A DNA stretch of 64,000 nucleotides, from the NCBI GenBank assembly GCA_963839955.1, contig CAWIXB010000001.1, positions 620,001 to 684,000 of the forward strand. Reading direction: 5' to 3'. The notes below the pieces were generated by a model, which was given only the letters and a program-made list of their open reading frames with translations, was not told where the DNA came from and did no database searches. Both the position numbers and the translations under genes were made by a program. This stretch comes from CAWIXB01 sp963839955 (GTDB lineage Bacteria > Actinomycetota > Actinomycetes > JACCUZ01). Below, piece after piece: positions 16,397 through 24,514 of the stretch; the stretch's first letter is position 1, and each line of letters opens with the position of its first letter.

Positions 16397-17817
16397 CACC
16401 CACCGCCGTAGAGCACGGCACCGTCCGCGTCGCTGTCCTTGCTGATGCGGCGGTTGAGGAACAGCCCTTCCAGCGCGAACTCCAACGCTGCCGCGGCCAG
16501 CTCGGGCGTCTCGGCGCCCTCGTCGACACCGAGCAGCTCCATCACGTGGGCGAGCCCGGGTAGCGGGCCGACCTGCTCGAGCAGCCGGCGACCGGGCACC
16601 AGATCACCGCTCACGACCACAAGTCCTTCGTCGAAGCGCTCGATGAGCGGACGCAGGTCGGACGCGCCGAGGTGGTGGCGGAACGTGTCGACCATCGCGC
16701 GACGCAGCAGATGCGCCAGCACCTCGGTCTCGCGCCCCTCCTCGTCGACCTCGAACTCGACCTTGCCCTGCAGGGTCGGCACGGTGGACGGCAGGTCGCA
16801 GACGCGGGCCACGGCAGGGTCTTCGCCGGTGAGGGCCGCGCGGCGCAGCGCGGAGCCCGCCGCGGTCTCGGCCGCCGCGACGCCGAAGCGCGCGGAGACG
16901 CCCGAGCGAGGGTCGACCGACGTCGACTCGCGCACGTGCCGGGTGAAGCGAGCGATCGTCTCCAGCAGGAAGTCCGGTACTACGACGGGCAGCCGCGCCT
17001 CCTGGCGGATGAGCCGGGTCTCGTCCTCGAGCCGGAGCGGGTAGTGGGTGCGGATCTCGGCACCGAACCGGTCCTTCAACGGCGTGATGATGCGCCCGCG
17101 GTTGGTGTAGTCCTCGGGGTTGGCGCTGGCCACGAGCAACACGTCGAGCGGCAGCCGCAGGACGTAGCCACGCACCTGGATGTCGCGCTCCTCCAGGACA
17201 TTGAGCAGAGAGACCTGGATGCGCTCGGCAAGGTCCGGCAGCTCGTTGATCGCGAAGATGCCGCGGTTGGTGCGCGGCACGAGGCCGTAGTGCACGGTGT
17301 CGGGGTCACCGAGCGTGCGCCCTTCGGCGACCTTGATCGGGTCGATGTCACCGATCAGGTCGCCGACGCTGGTGTCGGGCGTCGCGAGCTTCTCGCTGTA
17401 GCGCTCACTACGGTGCCGCCATGCCACCGGCAGCTGCTCGCCGGCCTCCGAGGCGAGGCGACGGCAGCGGCCGCACACCGGCGCGGCCGGATGGTCGTTG
17501 ATCTCGCAGCCCCCGACGACCGGCGTCCATTCGTCGAGCAGGGCGACCAGCGAGCGGATCACCCGGGTCTTGCCCTGGCCGCGCTCGCCGAGCATGACGA
17601 TGTCGTGCCCGGCGAGCAGCGACCGCTCCAGCGCGGGCAGCACGGTCTCGTCGAAACCCACGATGCCGTCGAAGCGTCGCTCGCCCGCGCGCATCGCGGC
17701 CAGCAGGTTCGTGCGGATCTCGTCCTTGACCGGGCGCGGGGTGGCCTGGGTGCCGTCGGTGGCTCGCAGCTCGGCGAGGGTCGTGGCCCGGGAATCCCTG
17801 GAGTCGACATCGCTCAT
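16396..17817 (-). CDS. Magnesium-chelatase/MoxR-like AAA ATPase
   Basis: A 473-residue ATPase. Walker A is GERGQGKTR at about 95-103, the Walker B region is GIFAINELPDLAERIQVSLLNVLEE, and LLVASANPEDYTNRGRIITPLKDRF forms sensor 1 and the arginine finger region. An insertion after Walker A holds CEINDHPAAPVCGRCRRL, with three Cys spaced as in a zinc or iron site. The gene overlaps the VWA gene. Together they resemble BchI/BchD-like or MoxR/VWA systems that mature other proteins; no client is obvious here. Confidence 0.9.
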   Translation of the reverse strand: MSDVDSRDSRATTLAELRATDGTQATPRPVKDEIRTNLLAAMRAGERRFDGIVGFDETVLPALERSLLAGHDIVMLGERGQGKTRVIRSLVALLDEWTPVVGGCEINDHPAAPVCGRCRRLASEAGEQLPVAWRHRSERYSEKLATPDTSVGDLIGDIDPIKVAEGRTLGDPDTVHYGLVPRTNRGIFAINELPDLAERIQVSLLNVLEERDIQVRGYVLRLPLDVLLVASANPEDYTNRGRIITPLKDRFGAEIRTHYPLRLEDETRLIRQEARLPVVVPDFLLETIARFTRHVRESTSVDPRSGVSARFGVAAAETAAGSALRRAALTGEDPAVARVCDLPSTVPTLQGKVEFEVDEEGRETEVLAHLLRRAMVDTFRHHLGASDLRPLIERFDEGLVVVSGDLVPGRRLLEQVGPLPGLAHVMELLGVDEGAETPELAAAALEFALEGLFLNRRISKDSDADGAVLYGGG

Positions 17818-17903
17818 GCGACGACCGTACGTCGAGACCGCCGTGCCCGCTCGGGTGTTTGCCCCCTGTCGACGCGCCGATCCCGGTGGGAGAGGATGGG
17901 GCG

Positions 17904-18854
17904 ATGCCGCGCCGCCTTCCCGTCCTCGCCCTCGACATCGGCGGGACCAAGATGGCCGCCGCGATCGTCGATGCAGGCGGGCGCGTGCAGGGAGCCGAGC
18001 GCGTCCCCACGCCGCCCAGTGCTCCCGGCGACGACGAAGTGCTGTGGCGCACCCTCGAGACGCTCGCCGACCAGGTCGTGGGCGACCTCGGCGCCGCCGG
18101 TCTGGGCGGTGTGGGCGTCGGCTGTGGCGGGCCGATGACCTGGCCCGACGGTGAGGTCTCGCCCCTGAACATCGGCGGCTGGGACAAGTTCCCGCTGCGC
18201 GCCCGGCTGTCGGAGAAGTACGCCGGCCTGCCGGTCCGCATGCACAACGACGCGGTGGCCATGGCGGTCGGTGAGCACTGGCGAGGTGCCGGCAAGGGTG
18301 CCGCCAACGTGCTCGGCATGGTCGTGTCCACCGGCGTCGGCGGCGGGCTCGTGCTCGGCGGCCGGCTGGTCGACGGCATCAGCGGCAACGCCGGGCACGT
18401 GGGCCACATCGTGGTCGACCCCGACGGGCCTGAGTGCGCCTGCGGTGGCCGCGGGTGCCTGGAGGCGATCGCCAGCGGGCCACGCCTCGTCGCCTGGGCC
18501 CGCGAGCAGGGCTGGACCAGCGCGACCGGCGACACCGCGCGCGAGCTCGCCTCCGACGCTGCCCGCGGTCACGAGATCGCCGCCCGGGCCCTCAACCGTG
18601 GGGGAACCGCGCTCGGCGTGGCCATCGCCTCGGCGACCCACCTCTGCGACCTCGAGGTCGTCGCGATCGGCGGCGGCCTGTCCCAGGCGGGTCCCCTGCT
18701 GTTCGACCCGCTGGAGGTCGCGCTGCGCCGCCACGCCCAGATGGACTTCGCGCGCGCCCTGCGCGTCGTGCCGGCGGCGCTGGGTCAGGACGCCGGTCTG
18801 GTCGGCGCGGCCGCGCTCTGCCTGGCCGGTCGCCGCTACTGGTCCGTCGACTGA
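17904..18854 (+). CDS. ROK family sugar kinase (glucokinase-like)
   Basis: The 316-residue protein has the ATP-binding start VLALDIGGTKMAAAIVDAGG and the sugar-binding run HNDAVAMAVGEHW with the catalytic Asp. It also has STGVGGGLVLGGRL, GHVGHIVVDPDGPECACGGRGCLEAIASG (the ROK zinc site CxCGxxGCLE), and a C-terminal VVAIGGGLSQAGPLL. It most likely phosphorylates glucose or a related hexose. The ATG has GGAGAGGA close upstream; an in-frame ATG-less extension to 17859 has none. It is divergent from the AAA gene. Confidence 0.9.
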   Translation: MPRRLPVLALDIGGTKMAAAIVDAGGRVQGAERVPTPPSAPGDDEVLWRTLETLADQVVGDLGAAGLGGVGVGCGGPMTWPDGEVSPLNIGGWDKFPLRARLSEKYAGLPVRMHNDAVAMAVGEHWRGAGKGAANVLGMVVSTGVGGGLVLGGRLVDGISGNAGHVGHIVVDPDGPECACGGRGCLEAIASGPRLVAWAREQGWTSATGDTARELASDAARGHEIAARALNRGGTALGVAIASATHLCDLEVVAIGGGLSQAGPLLFDPLEVALRRHAQMDFARALRVVPAALGQDAGLVGAAALCLAGRRYWSVD

Positions 18855-18885
18855 GCGCCTGAGCGCAACTGACAGACTGGCCGCC

Positions 18886-20109
18886 ATGTCGGTGGACCAC
18901 GTGCAGGCGGTCACCCTCGACGACGTCCGCGCGGCGCAGGCGCTGCTCGCCGGCGTCATCCGCGACACACCCGTGCAGGGCTCGCGACCGCTCAGCGAGG
19001 CGGTGGGCGGCCCGGTGTGGCTCAAGTGCGAGAACCTCCAGCGCGCCGGATCGTTCAAGATCCGCGGCGCGTACACCCGCATCTCGCGGCTCACCGACGC
19101 GGAGCGGGCCCGCGGTGTCGTCGCCGCCAGCGCCGGCAACCACGCACAGGGCGTCGCGCTCGCCGCGAGCCTGCACGGCATCAAGTCGACGGTGTTCATG
19201 CCCGAGGGGGCGCCCATTCCCAAGGTGGAGGCCACCAGGGCCTACGGCGCCGAGGTCCGCTTCCAGGGGCACGCAGTCGACGAGGCACTGCTCGCGGCCA
19301 TCGCGTTCGCCGAGGAGTCGGGTGCCGTGCTGGTGCACCCCTTCGACCATCCGGACATCGTCGCCGGGCAGGGGACCGTCGGACTCGAGATCCTCGAGCA
19401 GATCCCTGACGTGCGCACGATCGTGGTGTGCACCGGCGGCGGCGGTCTGGTCGCGGGCATCGCCGTCGCCGTCAAGGGCCAGCGGCCCGACGTACGCGTC
19501 GTCGGCGTGCAGGCCGAGAGCGCGGCGGCCTATCCCGCGTCGCTGACCGCCGGCCGGCCGGTCGCTCTCGACGGCATGGCCACCATGGCCGACGGCATCG
19601 CGGTGGGCTGCCCCGGTGACGTGCCCTTCGCCCTCATCCGTGCGCTCGTCGACGACGTGGTGACCGTCTCGGAGGAGTCCCTCTCCAACGCGCTGCTGCT
19701 CTCGCTCGAGCGGGCCAAGCTGGTGGTGGAGCCGGCCGGTGCCGCGGGGGTCGCGGCTGTGCTCGACGATCCCGGCGCCTTCGAGCCGCCGGTGGTGGTC
19801 GTGCTCTCGGGCGGCAACATCGACCCGCTTCTGCTCATGCGGGTCCTGCGACACGGGCTCGCGGTCGCCGGCCGCTTCCTGTCGTTCCGGGCGCGCATCA
19901 CGGACAGCCCGGGTGCGCTGGTCAGGCTGCTCGCCGAGGTTGCCGCCGCCGACGCGAGCGTGCTCGAGGTGGCCCACGTCCGCACCGACCCGCGCCTGCG
20001 CATCGAGGAGGTCGAGGTCGCCCTCCAGCTGGAGACCCGGGGCGCGGAGCACTGTGAGCAGGTGCTGGTCCGGCTTCGCGAGGCGGGCTACACGATCGTC
20101 TTCGGCTGA
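18886..20109 (+). CDS. ilvA: Threonine ammonia-lyase (biosynthetic threonine dehydratase)
   Basis: A 407-residue PLP enzyme that converts threonine to 2-oxobutyrate, the entry to isoleucine synthesis. The PLP lysine sits in CENLQRAGSFKIRGAY, the AAASAGNHAQGVA block binds substrate carboxylate, and CTGGGGLVAGIAVAVK binds the PLP phosphate. The C-terminus (RARITDSPGALVRLLAEVAAADASVLEV) is an ACT-like regulatory domain, so feedback control by isoleucine is plausible. The start lies 31 bp after the ROK kinase stop on the same strand. Confidence 0.93.
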   Translation: MSVDHVQAVTLDDVRAAQALLAGVIRDTPVQGSRPLSEAVGGPVWLKCENLQRAGSFKIRGAYTRISRLTDAERARGVVAASAGNHAQGVALAASLHGIKSTVFMPEGAPIPKVEATRAYGAEVRFQGHAVDEALLAAIAFAEESGAVLVHPFDHPDIVAGQGTVGLEILEQIPDVRTIVVCTGGGGLVAGIAVAVKGQRPDVRVVGVQAESAAAYPASLTAGRPVALDGMATMADGIAVGCPGDVPFALIRALVDDVVTVSEESLSNALLLSLERAKLVVEPAGAAGVAAVLDDPGAFEPPVVVVLSGGNIDPLLLMRVLRHGLAVAGRFLSFRARITDSPGALVRLLAEVAAADASVLEVAHVRTDPRLRIEEVEVALQLETRGAEHCEQVLVRLREAGYTIVFG

Positions 20110-20136
20110 ACAATCCGCTGACAGAACAATCCGCTG
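20108..20136. repeat. 13-bp direct repeat upstream of ABC exporter
   Basis: GAACAATCCGCTG occurs at 20108-20120 and 20124-20136, spaced 16 bp start to start. The first copy overlaps the ilvA stop codon. The pair lies about 63 bp before the ABC transporter start and could bind a regulator such as a local repressor; no palindrome is evident. Confidence 0.4.
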
Positions 20137-20198
20137 GGGACTGTCGGACGCCCGTGCCACTATGCCTCGGGACGATCGAGGCAAAAGGGGCAACTCTC

Positions 20199-21230
20199 AT
20201 GACGAACGCGATCAGCGCCGAAGGCCTGGTCAAGCACTACGGCGAGGTGCACGCCCTCGACGGCGTCGACCTCGAGGTGCCGGAGAGCAGCGTGCTGGCG
20301 CTGCTCGGGCCCAACGGCGCGGGCAAGACGACCACCGTGCGCATCCTGACGACACTGCTCGACCCCGACGGCGGCCACGCGACGGTGGCCGGCTTCGACG
20401 TGGTCCGCGACGCGGCGAAGCTGCGGGAGGTGATCGGCCTGTCCGGGCAGTACGCCGCGGTCGACGAGCACCTCACCGGCTTCGAGAACCTCGACATGGT
20501 CGGCCGTCTCTACCACCTGGGCCGGGTCCGTAGCCGCGAGCGGGCCCGCGAGCTGCTCGAGCGCTTCGAGCTCAGCGAGGCCGCTGACCGGCCGGTCAAG
20601 ACCTACTCCGGGGGCATGCGCCGGCGCCTCGACCTCGCCGGGTCGCTGGTGGCGCAGCCGCCCGTGCTCTTCCTGGACGAACCAACCACTGGCCTCGACC
20701 CGCGCGGCCGGGTCGGCATGTGGGACGTCATCGGCGAGCTCGTCCGCGGCGGCACGACGTTGCTGCTGACGACGCAGTACCTCGAAGAGGCAGACCGCCT
20801 CGCCGACACGATCGCGGTCATCGACCACGGTCTGGTCATCGCTCGCGGCACGTCCGACGAGCTGAAGAAGCAGGTGGGCGGAGAGCGCCTCGAGCTGGTG
20901 GTGTCCGAGCACGCCGAGCTGGCGGAGGCGCGCTCGGCGCTGGAGGCGCTCGCGGTCGGCGACGTGCAGGTCGAGGACCACGCCCGCCGGCTCGTCGTCC
21001 CGGTGAGCGGCGGCGCGGAAGTGCTCCGCGACGCGCTGCGCCGCCTCGACGGCGTCAGCGTCCACGTCCTCGATGTCAGCCTGCGCCGGCCCACCCTCGA
21101 CGACGTGTTCCTCTCGCTCACCGGCCATGCCGCCGAGGAGAGGGCAGCCGAGGCGGAGGAGGAGAAGGCGTCAGCAAAGAAAAGGGCGTCAGCGAAGGAG
21201 AAGGCGTCAGCGAAGGAGACCATCCGATGA
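20199..21230 (+). CDS. DrrA-type ABC transporter ATP-binding protein
   Basis: A 343-residue ATPase of the daunorubicin-resistance DrrA/ABC-2 exporter type. Walker A is LGPNGAGKTTTVR, the signature is TYSGGMRRRLDLAG, Walker B is VLFLDEPTTGLDPRGR, and the DrrA-type C-terminal domain follows (RRLDGVSVHVLDVSLRRPTLDDVFLSLTG). After this the protein has an unusual 31-residue tail made of repeated KEKASAKE-like units coded by short direct DNA repeats (about 21170-21220). The ATG has AAAGGGG upstream. It overlaps the permease gene by ATGA. Confidence 0.93.
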   Translation: MTNAISAEGLVKHYGEVHALDGVDLEVPESSVLALLGPNGAGKTTTVRILTTLLDPDGGHATVAGFDVVRDAAKLREVIGLSGQYAAVDEHLTGFENLDMVGRLYHLGRVRSRERARELLERFELSEAADRPVKTYSGGMRRRLDLAGSLVAQPPVLFLDEPTTGLDPRGRVGMWDVIGELVRGGTTLLLTTQYLEEADRLADTIAVIDHGLVIARGTSDELKKQVGGERLELVVSEHAELAEARSALEALAVGDVQVEDHARRLVVPVSGGAEVLRDALRRLDGVSVHVLDVSLRRPTLDDVFLSLTGHAAEERAAEAEEEKASAKKRASAKEKASAKETIR

Positions 21231-22030
21231 GCACGCTCGCCCAGGCCGTCGGCGACGGCGCGGTAGTCGCCAAGCGCAACATCATCCGCATCAAGCGGGT
21301 GCCCGACCTGCTCGTCTTCACCACGCTGTCGCCGATCATGTTCGTGCTGCTCTTCGCCTACGTCTTCGGCAGCGCGATCGAGGTGCCCGGCGTCTCCTAC
21401 CGCGAGTTCCTGATGGCCGGCATCTTCGTGCAGACCGTCATCTTCGGCTCGACCATCACCGGCGCCGGTCTCGCCGAGGACATGCAGAAAGGCATCATCG
21501 ACCGCTTCCGGTCGCTGCCGATCGCTCGCTCCGCGGTCCTCGTCGGGCGCACCACGAGCGACCTCGTCAACAACATCATCGTGGTCCTGGTGATGTCGGC
21601 GACCGGGCTGGTGGTCGGCTGGCGCATCAGGTCCTCGGTGCTCGAGGCGCTGGCCGCGTTCGCCCTGCTGCTGCTCTTCGCCTATGCCGTCTCGTGGATG
21701 ATGGCACTGGTCGGACTCAGCGTGAGCAGCCCGGAGATCGTCAACAACGCGAGCTTCATCCTGATCTTCCCGTTGACCTTCATCGCCAACACGTTCGTGC
21801 CGTTGGACAACTTCCCGCCCGTGCTGAAGGTCTTCGCTGAGTGGAATCCGGTCTCGTCCGTCACGCTCGCGACCCGCGACCTGTTCGGCAACACCAGCGC
21901 GGCAGTGCCGCCTCCGGACGTGTGGCCGCTCCAGCACCCGGTGCTCTACTCGTTCATGTGGATCGCGCTGATCCTCGCGGTGTTCGTGCCGCTGTCGACG
22001 CGCAAGTACCGGTCAGCCAGCTCGCACTGA
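21227..22030 (+). CDS. ABC-2 type permease (DrrB-like)
   Basis: A 267-residue membrane protein with six predicted helices. The N-terminal cytoplasmic segment is followed by LLVFTTLSPIMFVLLFAYVFGSAI and the conserved EDMQKGIIDRFRSLPIARSAVLVGR coupling region of DrrB proteins, then IFPLTFIANTFVPLDNFP. It pairs with the upstream ATPase for export of a hydrophobic compound, perhaps a drug or lipid. The ATG overlaps the ATPase stop. Confidence 0.9.
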   Translation: MSTLAQAVGDGAVVAKRNIIRIKRVPDLLVFTTLSPIMFVLLFAYVFGSAIEVPGVSYREFLMAGIFVQTVIFGSTITGAGLAEDMQKGIIDRFRSLPIARSAVLVGRTTSDLVNNIIVVLVMSATGLVVGWRIRSSVLEALAAFALLLLFAYAVSWMMALVGLSVSSPEIVNNASFILIFPLTFIANTFVPLDNFPPVLKVFAEWNPVSSVTLATRDLFGNTSAAVPPPDVWPLQHPVLYSFMWIALILAVFVPLSTRKYRSASSH

Positions 22031-22073
22031 GGGGATCCGCGCCCCAGAGTCAGGCTCCCGCTGCGAGAGTCGC

Positions 22074-22562
22074 TCAGCCGGTGAAGGGCTCGGTGTCGAC
22101 GACCTCGACGGGCACGTCGTTGCCGTTGGGCGCGCGGTAGGACGTGGTGTCGCCCTTGCTCAGGCCGAGGATCGCCTCGCCGAGCGGGGACTTCTCCGAG
22201 TAGACCTCGACGCCGTCGCCCGCGACCTCGCGCGAGCCGAGCAGGAAGCGCATCTGCTCGCCGGCGACCTTGGCGGTGACGATGGTGCCGGGTGCGACGA
22301 CACCGGCTGCGGCCGCGGGGGGCTCGCCGACCTGCGCCGACTCGAGCAGCTGCTGGAGCTGGCGAATGCGGGCCTCGCGCTTGCCCTGCTCCTCCTTGGC
22401 CGCGTGGTAGCCACCGTTCTCGCGCAGGTCACCTTCCTCGCGCGCCTGCTCGATGCGCCGGGAGATCTCGGTGCGGCCTTCCCCCGAGAGGAAGTCCAGC
22501 TCTCCCTTGAGCCGGTCGTGTGCCTCTTCGGTCAACCAAGTGACGCTCGAGGTCTCGGTCAC
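22074..22562 (-). CDS. greA: Transcription elongation factor GreA
   Basis: GreA binds the RNA polymerase secondary channel and stimulates transcript cleavage in stalled complexes. The protein has 162 residues, the usual size. The N-terminal coiled coil includes REEGDLRENGGYHAAKEEQGKREARIRQL with the acidic tip residues in GDLREN; the C-terminal domain holds SPLGEAILGLSKGDTTSYRAP. The GTG start with GGGAG six bases upstream gives the standard N-terminus TETSSVTWLT; the longer frame to 22631 does not. The next gene upstream is DUF4307, as in mycobacteria. Confidence 0.95.
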   Translation of the reverse strand: MTETSSVTWLTEEAHDRLKGELDFLSGEGRTEISRRIEQAREEGDLRENGGYHAAKEEQGKREARIRQLQQLLESAQVGEPPAAAAGVVAPGTIVTAKVAGEQMRFLLGSREVAGDGVEVYSEKSPLGEAILGLSKGDTTSYRAPNGNDVPVEVVDTEPFTG

Positions 22563-22703
22563 GGCTACTCCCGGTTGGTTCGTCGCTTCTCGGCGGTGGT
22601 TCGTGCTCGTCATGTGCTGGCGGAGCGTCACGGTGCTGGGGCACCGGCTCCGAGGGGACGGCGTTGGTGGACCTGCAAGGCTAACAAGCGCCGCCCGCCG
22701 ACT

Positions 22704-23105
22704 CTAGTCGTCAGTGAGCCGGCAGCCGACCAGGGAGGCGCCGCTGGCCCGGGACCGGGTGTCGATCGCCACCGTGGCCGTGCGCCGGTCGTCGGCACCG
22801 GGCGGCACCGTGGCCCGGGCCAGCCCGACGGTCTCCTGGAAGCGGTCCCGGGCCCGGACGGTGCAGGTGACCGCCTCGTGACGGTCGGCTATCACCTCGA
22901 GGCGGACCCGGACCTCCACCGGGTCGACGATCCGGAAGGACACGAGCGTGGAGCGCACGTCGGGGTTCGCCGCGCTCAGCGCGGCCCAGAGCAGCCAGGC
23001 CCCGAAGGCCACGGCCAGCACGACGACGGCGGCCACGATCCCCCGCCGGCGCGCCCGCCCGGGGTCGCCGTAGCGGCCAGGCGGCGGGGCTCGGCGGTCG
23101 TCCAC
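22704..23105 (-). CDS. DUF4307 domain membrane-anchored protein
   Basis: A 133-residue protein with a Pro/Arg-rich N-terminus (DDRRAPPPGRYGDPGRARRR), one transmembrane helix (IVAAVVVLAVAFGAWLLWAAL) and an outside beta-rich domain ending in a Cys (VGCRLTDD). This matches the DUF4307 proteins that lie between greA and mca in actinobacteria; function unknown. The GTG start is preceded by GAGAGG. It diverges from mca across the 26-bp repeats. Confidence 0.8.
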   Translation of the reverse strand: MDDRRAPPPGRYGDPGRARRRGIVAAVVVLAVAFGAWLLWAALSAANPDVRSTLVSFRIVDPVEVRVRLEVIADRHEAVTCTVRARDRFQETVGLARATVPPGADDRRTATVAIDTRSRASGASLVGCRLTDD

Positions 23106-23153
23106 AGGGACCTCTCGGACAGGGCAGTGGGTGGCGTCGGGGATGATGGTCGC

Positions 23154-23235
23154 GTGAGCGAGGAAGAAGACATGGTCGCGTGAGCGAGGAAGAAGACATG
23201 GTCGCGTGAGCGAGGAAGAGGACATTGTCGCGTGA
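23154..23235 (+). repeat. 26-bp tandem repeat forming a chain of overlapping 9-codon ORFs
   Basis: Three tandem 26-bp units (starts 23154, 23180, 23206) each read GTG AGC GAG GAA GAA/G GAC AT- GTC GC. Every unit opens a 9-residue ORF, MSEEEDMVA or MSEEEDIVA. Each ends in a TGA that overlaps the GTG of the next unit: 23154-23183, 23180-23209, 23206-23235. The last TGA overlaps the GTG at 23232, which is in frame with mca. Units 1 and 2 are identical and unit 3 differs at two bases. Since 26 is not a multiple of three, each unit changes frame. Ribosomes could pass down the chain by stop/restart into mca. Confidence 0.8.
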
Positions 23236-23249
23236 GTGAGGATTCTCGC

Positions 23250-24164
23250 GTGAGCGACCAACTCAGGCTGATGGCGGTCCACGCCCACCCGGACGACGAG
23301 TCGAGCAAGGGCGCCGCCACCATGGCGCGTTACGTCGCCGAGGGCGTGGACGTCCATGTGGTCACCTGCACCGGCGGTGAGCGCGGCTCGGTGCTCAACC
23401 CGCGCCTGGCCCACGACGAGAACGTGCTCGCCAACCTCGCCGAGATCCGCCGCCGCGAGATGGAGACGGCCCGCGAGATCCTCGGCGTCCGCCAGGACTG
23501 GCTCGGCTGGGTCGACTCCGGCCTGCCGGAGGGCGACCCGCTGCCGCCGCTGCCCGAGGGCTGCTTCGCCCTTATGGACGTGGCGGTCGCGGCCGAGCCT
23601 CTGGTCCGGCTGATCCGGTCCTTCCGGCCGCACGTCGTCACGACCTACGACGAGCTCGGCGGCTACCCGCACCCCGACCACATCATGTGCCACAACATCT
23701 CGGTGCACGCGTTCGACGCGGCGGCCGACCCGGAGCAGTACCCCGACTCGGGGGCGCCGTGGCAGCCGGCCAAGCTCTACTACAACCAGACCTTCACCAA
23801 ACCGCGCACCATCGCGCTGCACGAGGCGATGCTGGGCGCCGGGCTGGACTCTCCGTACGGCGAGTGGCTGAAGCGCTGGGAAGACAGCGACGAGCGCACC
23901 ATCCACACGCGGGTGCCCTGCGCCGACTACTTCTCGGTCCGCGACCGGGCCCTGCTGGCCCACGCGACGCAGGTCGACCCGGACGGCTCCTGGTTCGCGT
24001 GCCCTCTCGAGCTGCAGAAGGAGGTGTGGCCGACGGAGGACTTCGAGCTCGCCCGGTCGGTCCTGCCGTGGCCGGCCGACGGCGAGGTCGACGACGACCT
24101 CTTCGCCGGTGTCCGCGACGACGCCCGCCGCGACGAACGGGCGCGGGCAGGCTCGGTCAGGTGA
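23250..24164 (+). CDS. mca: Mycothiol S-conjugate amidase Mca
   Basis: Mca cleaves mycothiol conjugates of electrophiles and antibiotics to a mercapturic acid and GlcN-inositol. The protein has 304 residues. The zinc site motif AVHAHPDDESSKGAATMARY is at the N-terminus, and TYDELGGYPHPDHIMCHN provides the other zinc ligand. CTGGERGSVLNP and YYNQTFTKPR are Mca-like. GTG at 23250 gives the typical short N-terminus SDQLRLMAVHAHP. GTG at 23232 is an alternative that would be reached from the overlapping mini-ORFs. The next gene overlaps by GTGA. Shows the organism makes mycothiol. Confidence 0.95.
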   Translation: MSDQLRLMAVHAHPDDESSKGAATMARYVAEGVDVHVVTCTGGERGSVLNPRLAHDENVLANLAEIRRREMETAREILGVRQDWLGWVDSGLPEGDPLPPLPEGCFALMDVAVAAEPLVRLIRSFRPHVVTTYDELGGYPHPDHIMCHNISVHAFDAAADPEQYPDSGAPWQPAKLYYNQTFTKPRTIALHEAMLGAGLDSPYGEWLKRWEDSDERTIHTRVPCADYFSVRDRALLAHATQVDPDGSWFACPLELQKEVWPTEDFELARSVLPWPADGEVDDDLFAGVRDDARRDERARAGSVR

Positions 24165-24460
24165 GCTCGCCAGTGCTTTTCGTCTCGGCCGCCGTCGACA
24201 TCCCGCTCGTCGTCACAGCTCTCGACCGCACCAAGGTCACCCCTGGGCTGCTGGGGTTCCTGGTCGTCGCCGCGCTGGCGGTGGCCACCTGGTTGCTCGT
24301 CCGCTCGATGCGCCGCCACCTGGGCCGCATTGACTTTGAGGAGGGCGGGGACTTCGAAGAGGCGGGGGACTTCGAGGAGCCCGAGCCGACGCGGACGCGA
24401 AAGGACGGGAGGGTGCCCGACGAACCCGGCGACCAGCGGTCAGGCGGGACCGGGGCCTAG
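24161..24460 (+). CDS. Small membrane protein downstream of mca
   Basis: A 99-residue protein with two hydrophobic segments (about 4-20 and 27-47), then a basic stop-transfer (RSMRRHLGRID) and an acidic tail with the repeat FEEGGDFEEAGDFEEPE. The position after mca, with a GTGA overlap, matches the small membrane protein Rv1083 in M. tuberculosis. Function unknown; a link with mycothiol metabolism is only suggested by the conserved coupling. Confidence 0.75.
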   Translation: MSSPVLFVSAAVDIPLVVTALDRTKVTPGLLGFLVVAALAVATWLLVRSMRRHLGRIDFEEGGDFEEAGDFEEPEPTRTRKDGRVPDEPGDQRSGGTGA

Positions 24461-24514
24461 CAGGGCCGTCGGTCGAAGTGGGCTGTCACGAGCTGGCTGT
24501 CACGAGCTGGCTGG

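Noticed and set aside
16672..18138. 488-codon plus-strand frame opposite the AAA ATPase gene
   Set aside because: Antisense to an ATPase with intact Walker and sensor motifs; composition is shadow-like.
23232..23249. Using GTG 23232 as the sole mca start
   Set aside because: It is possible through coupling with the mini-ORFs, but the start at 23250 gives the usual short Mca N-terminus; both kept as alternatives.
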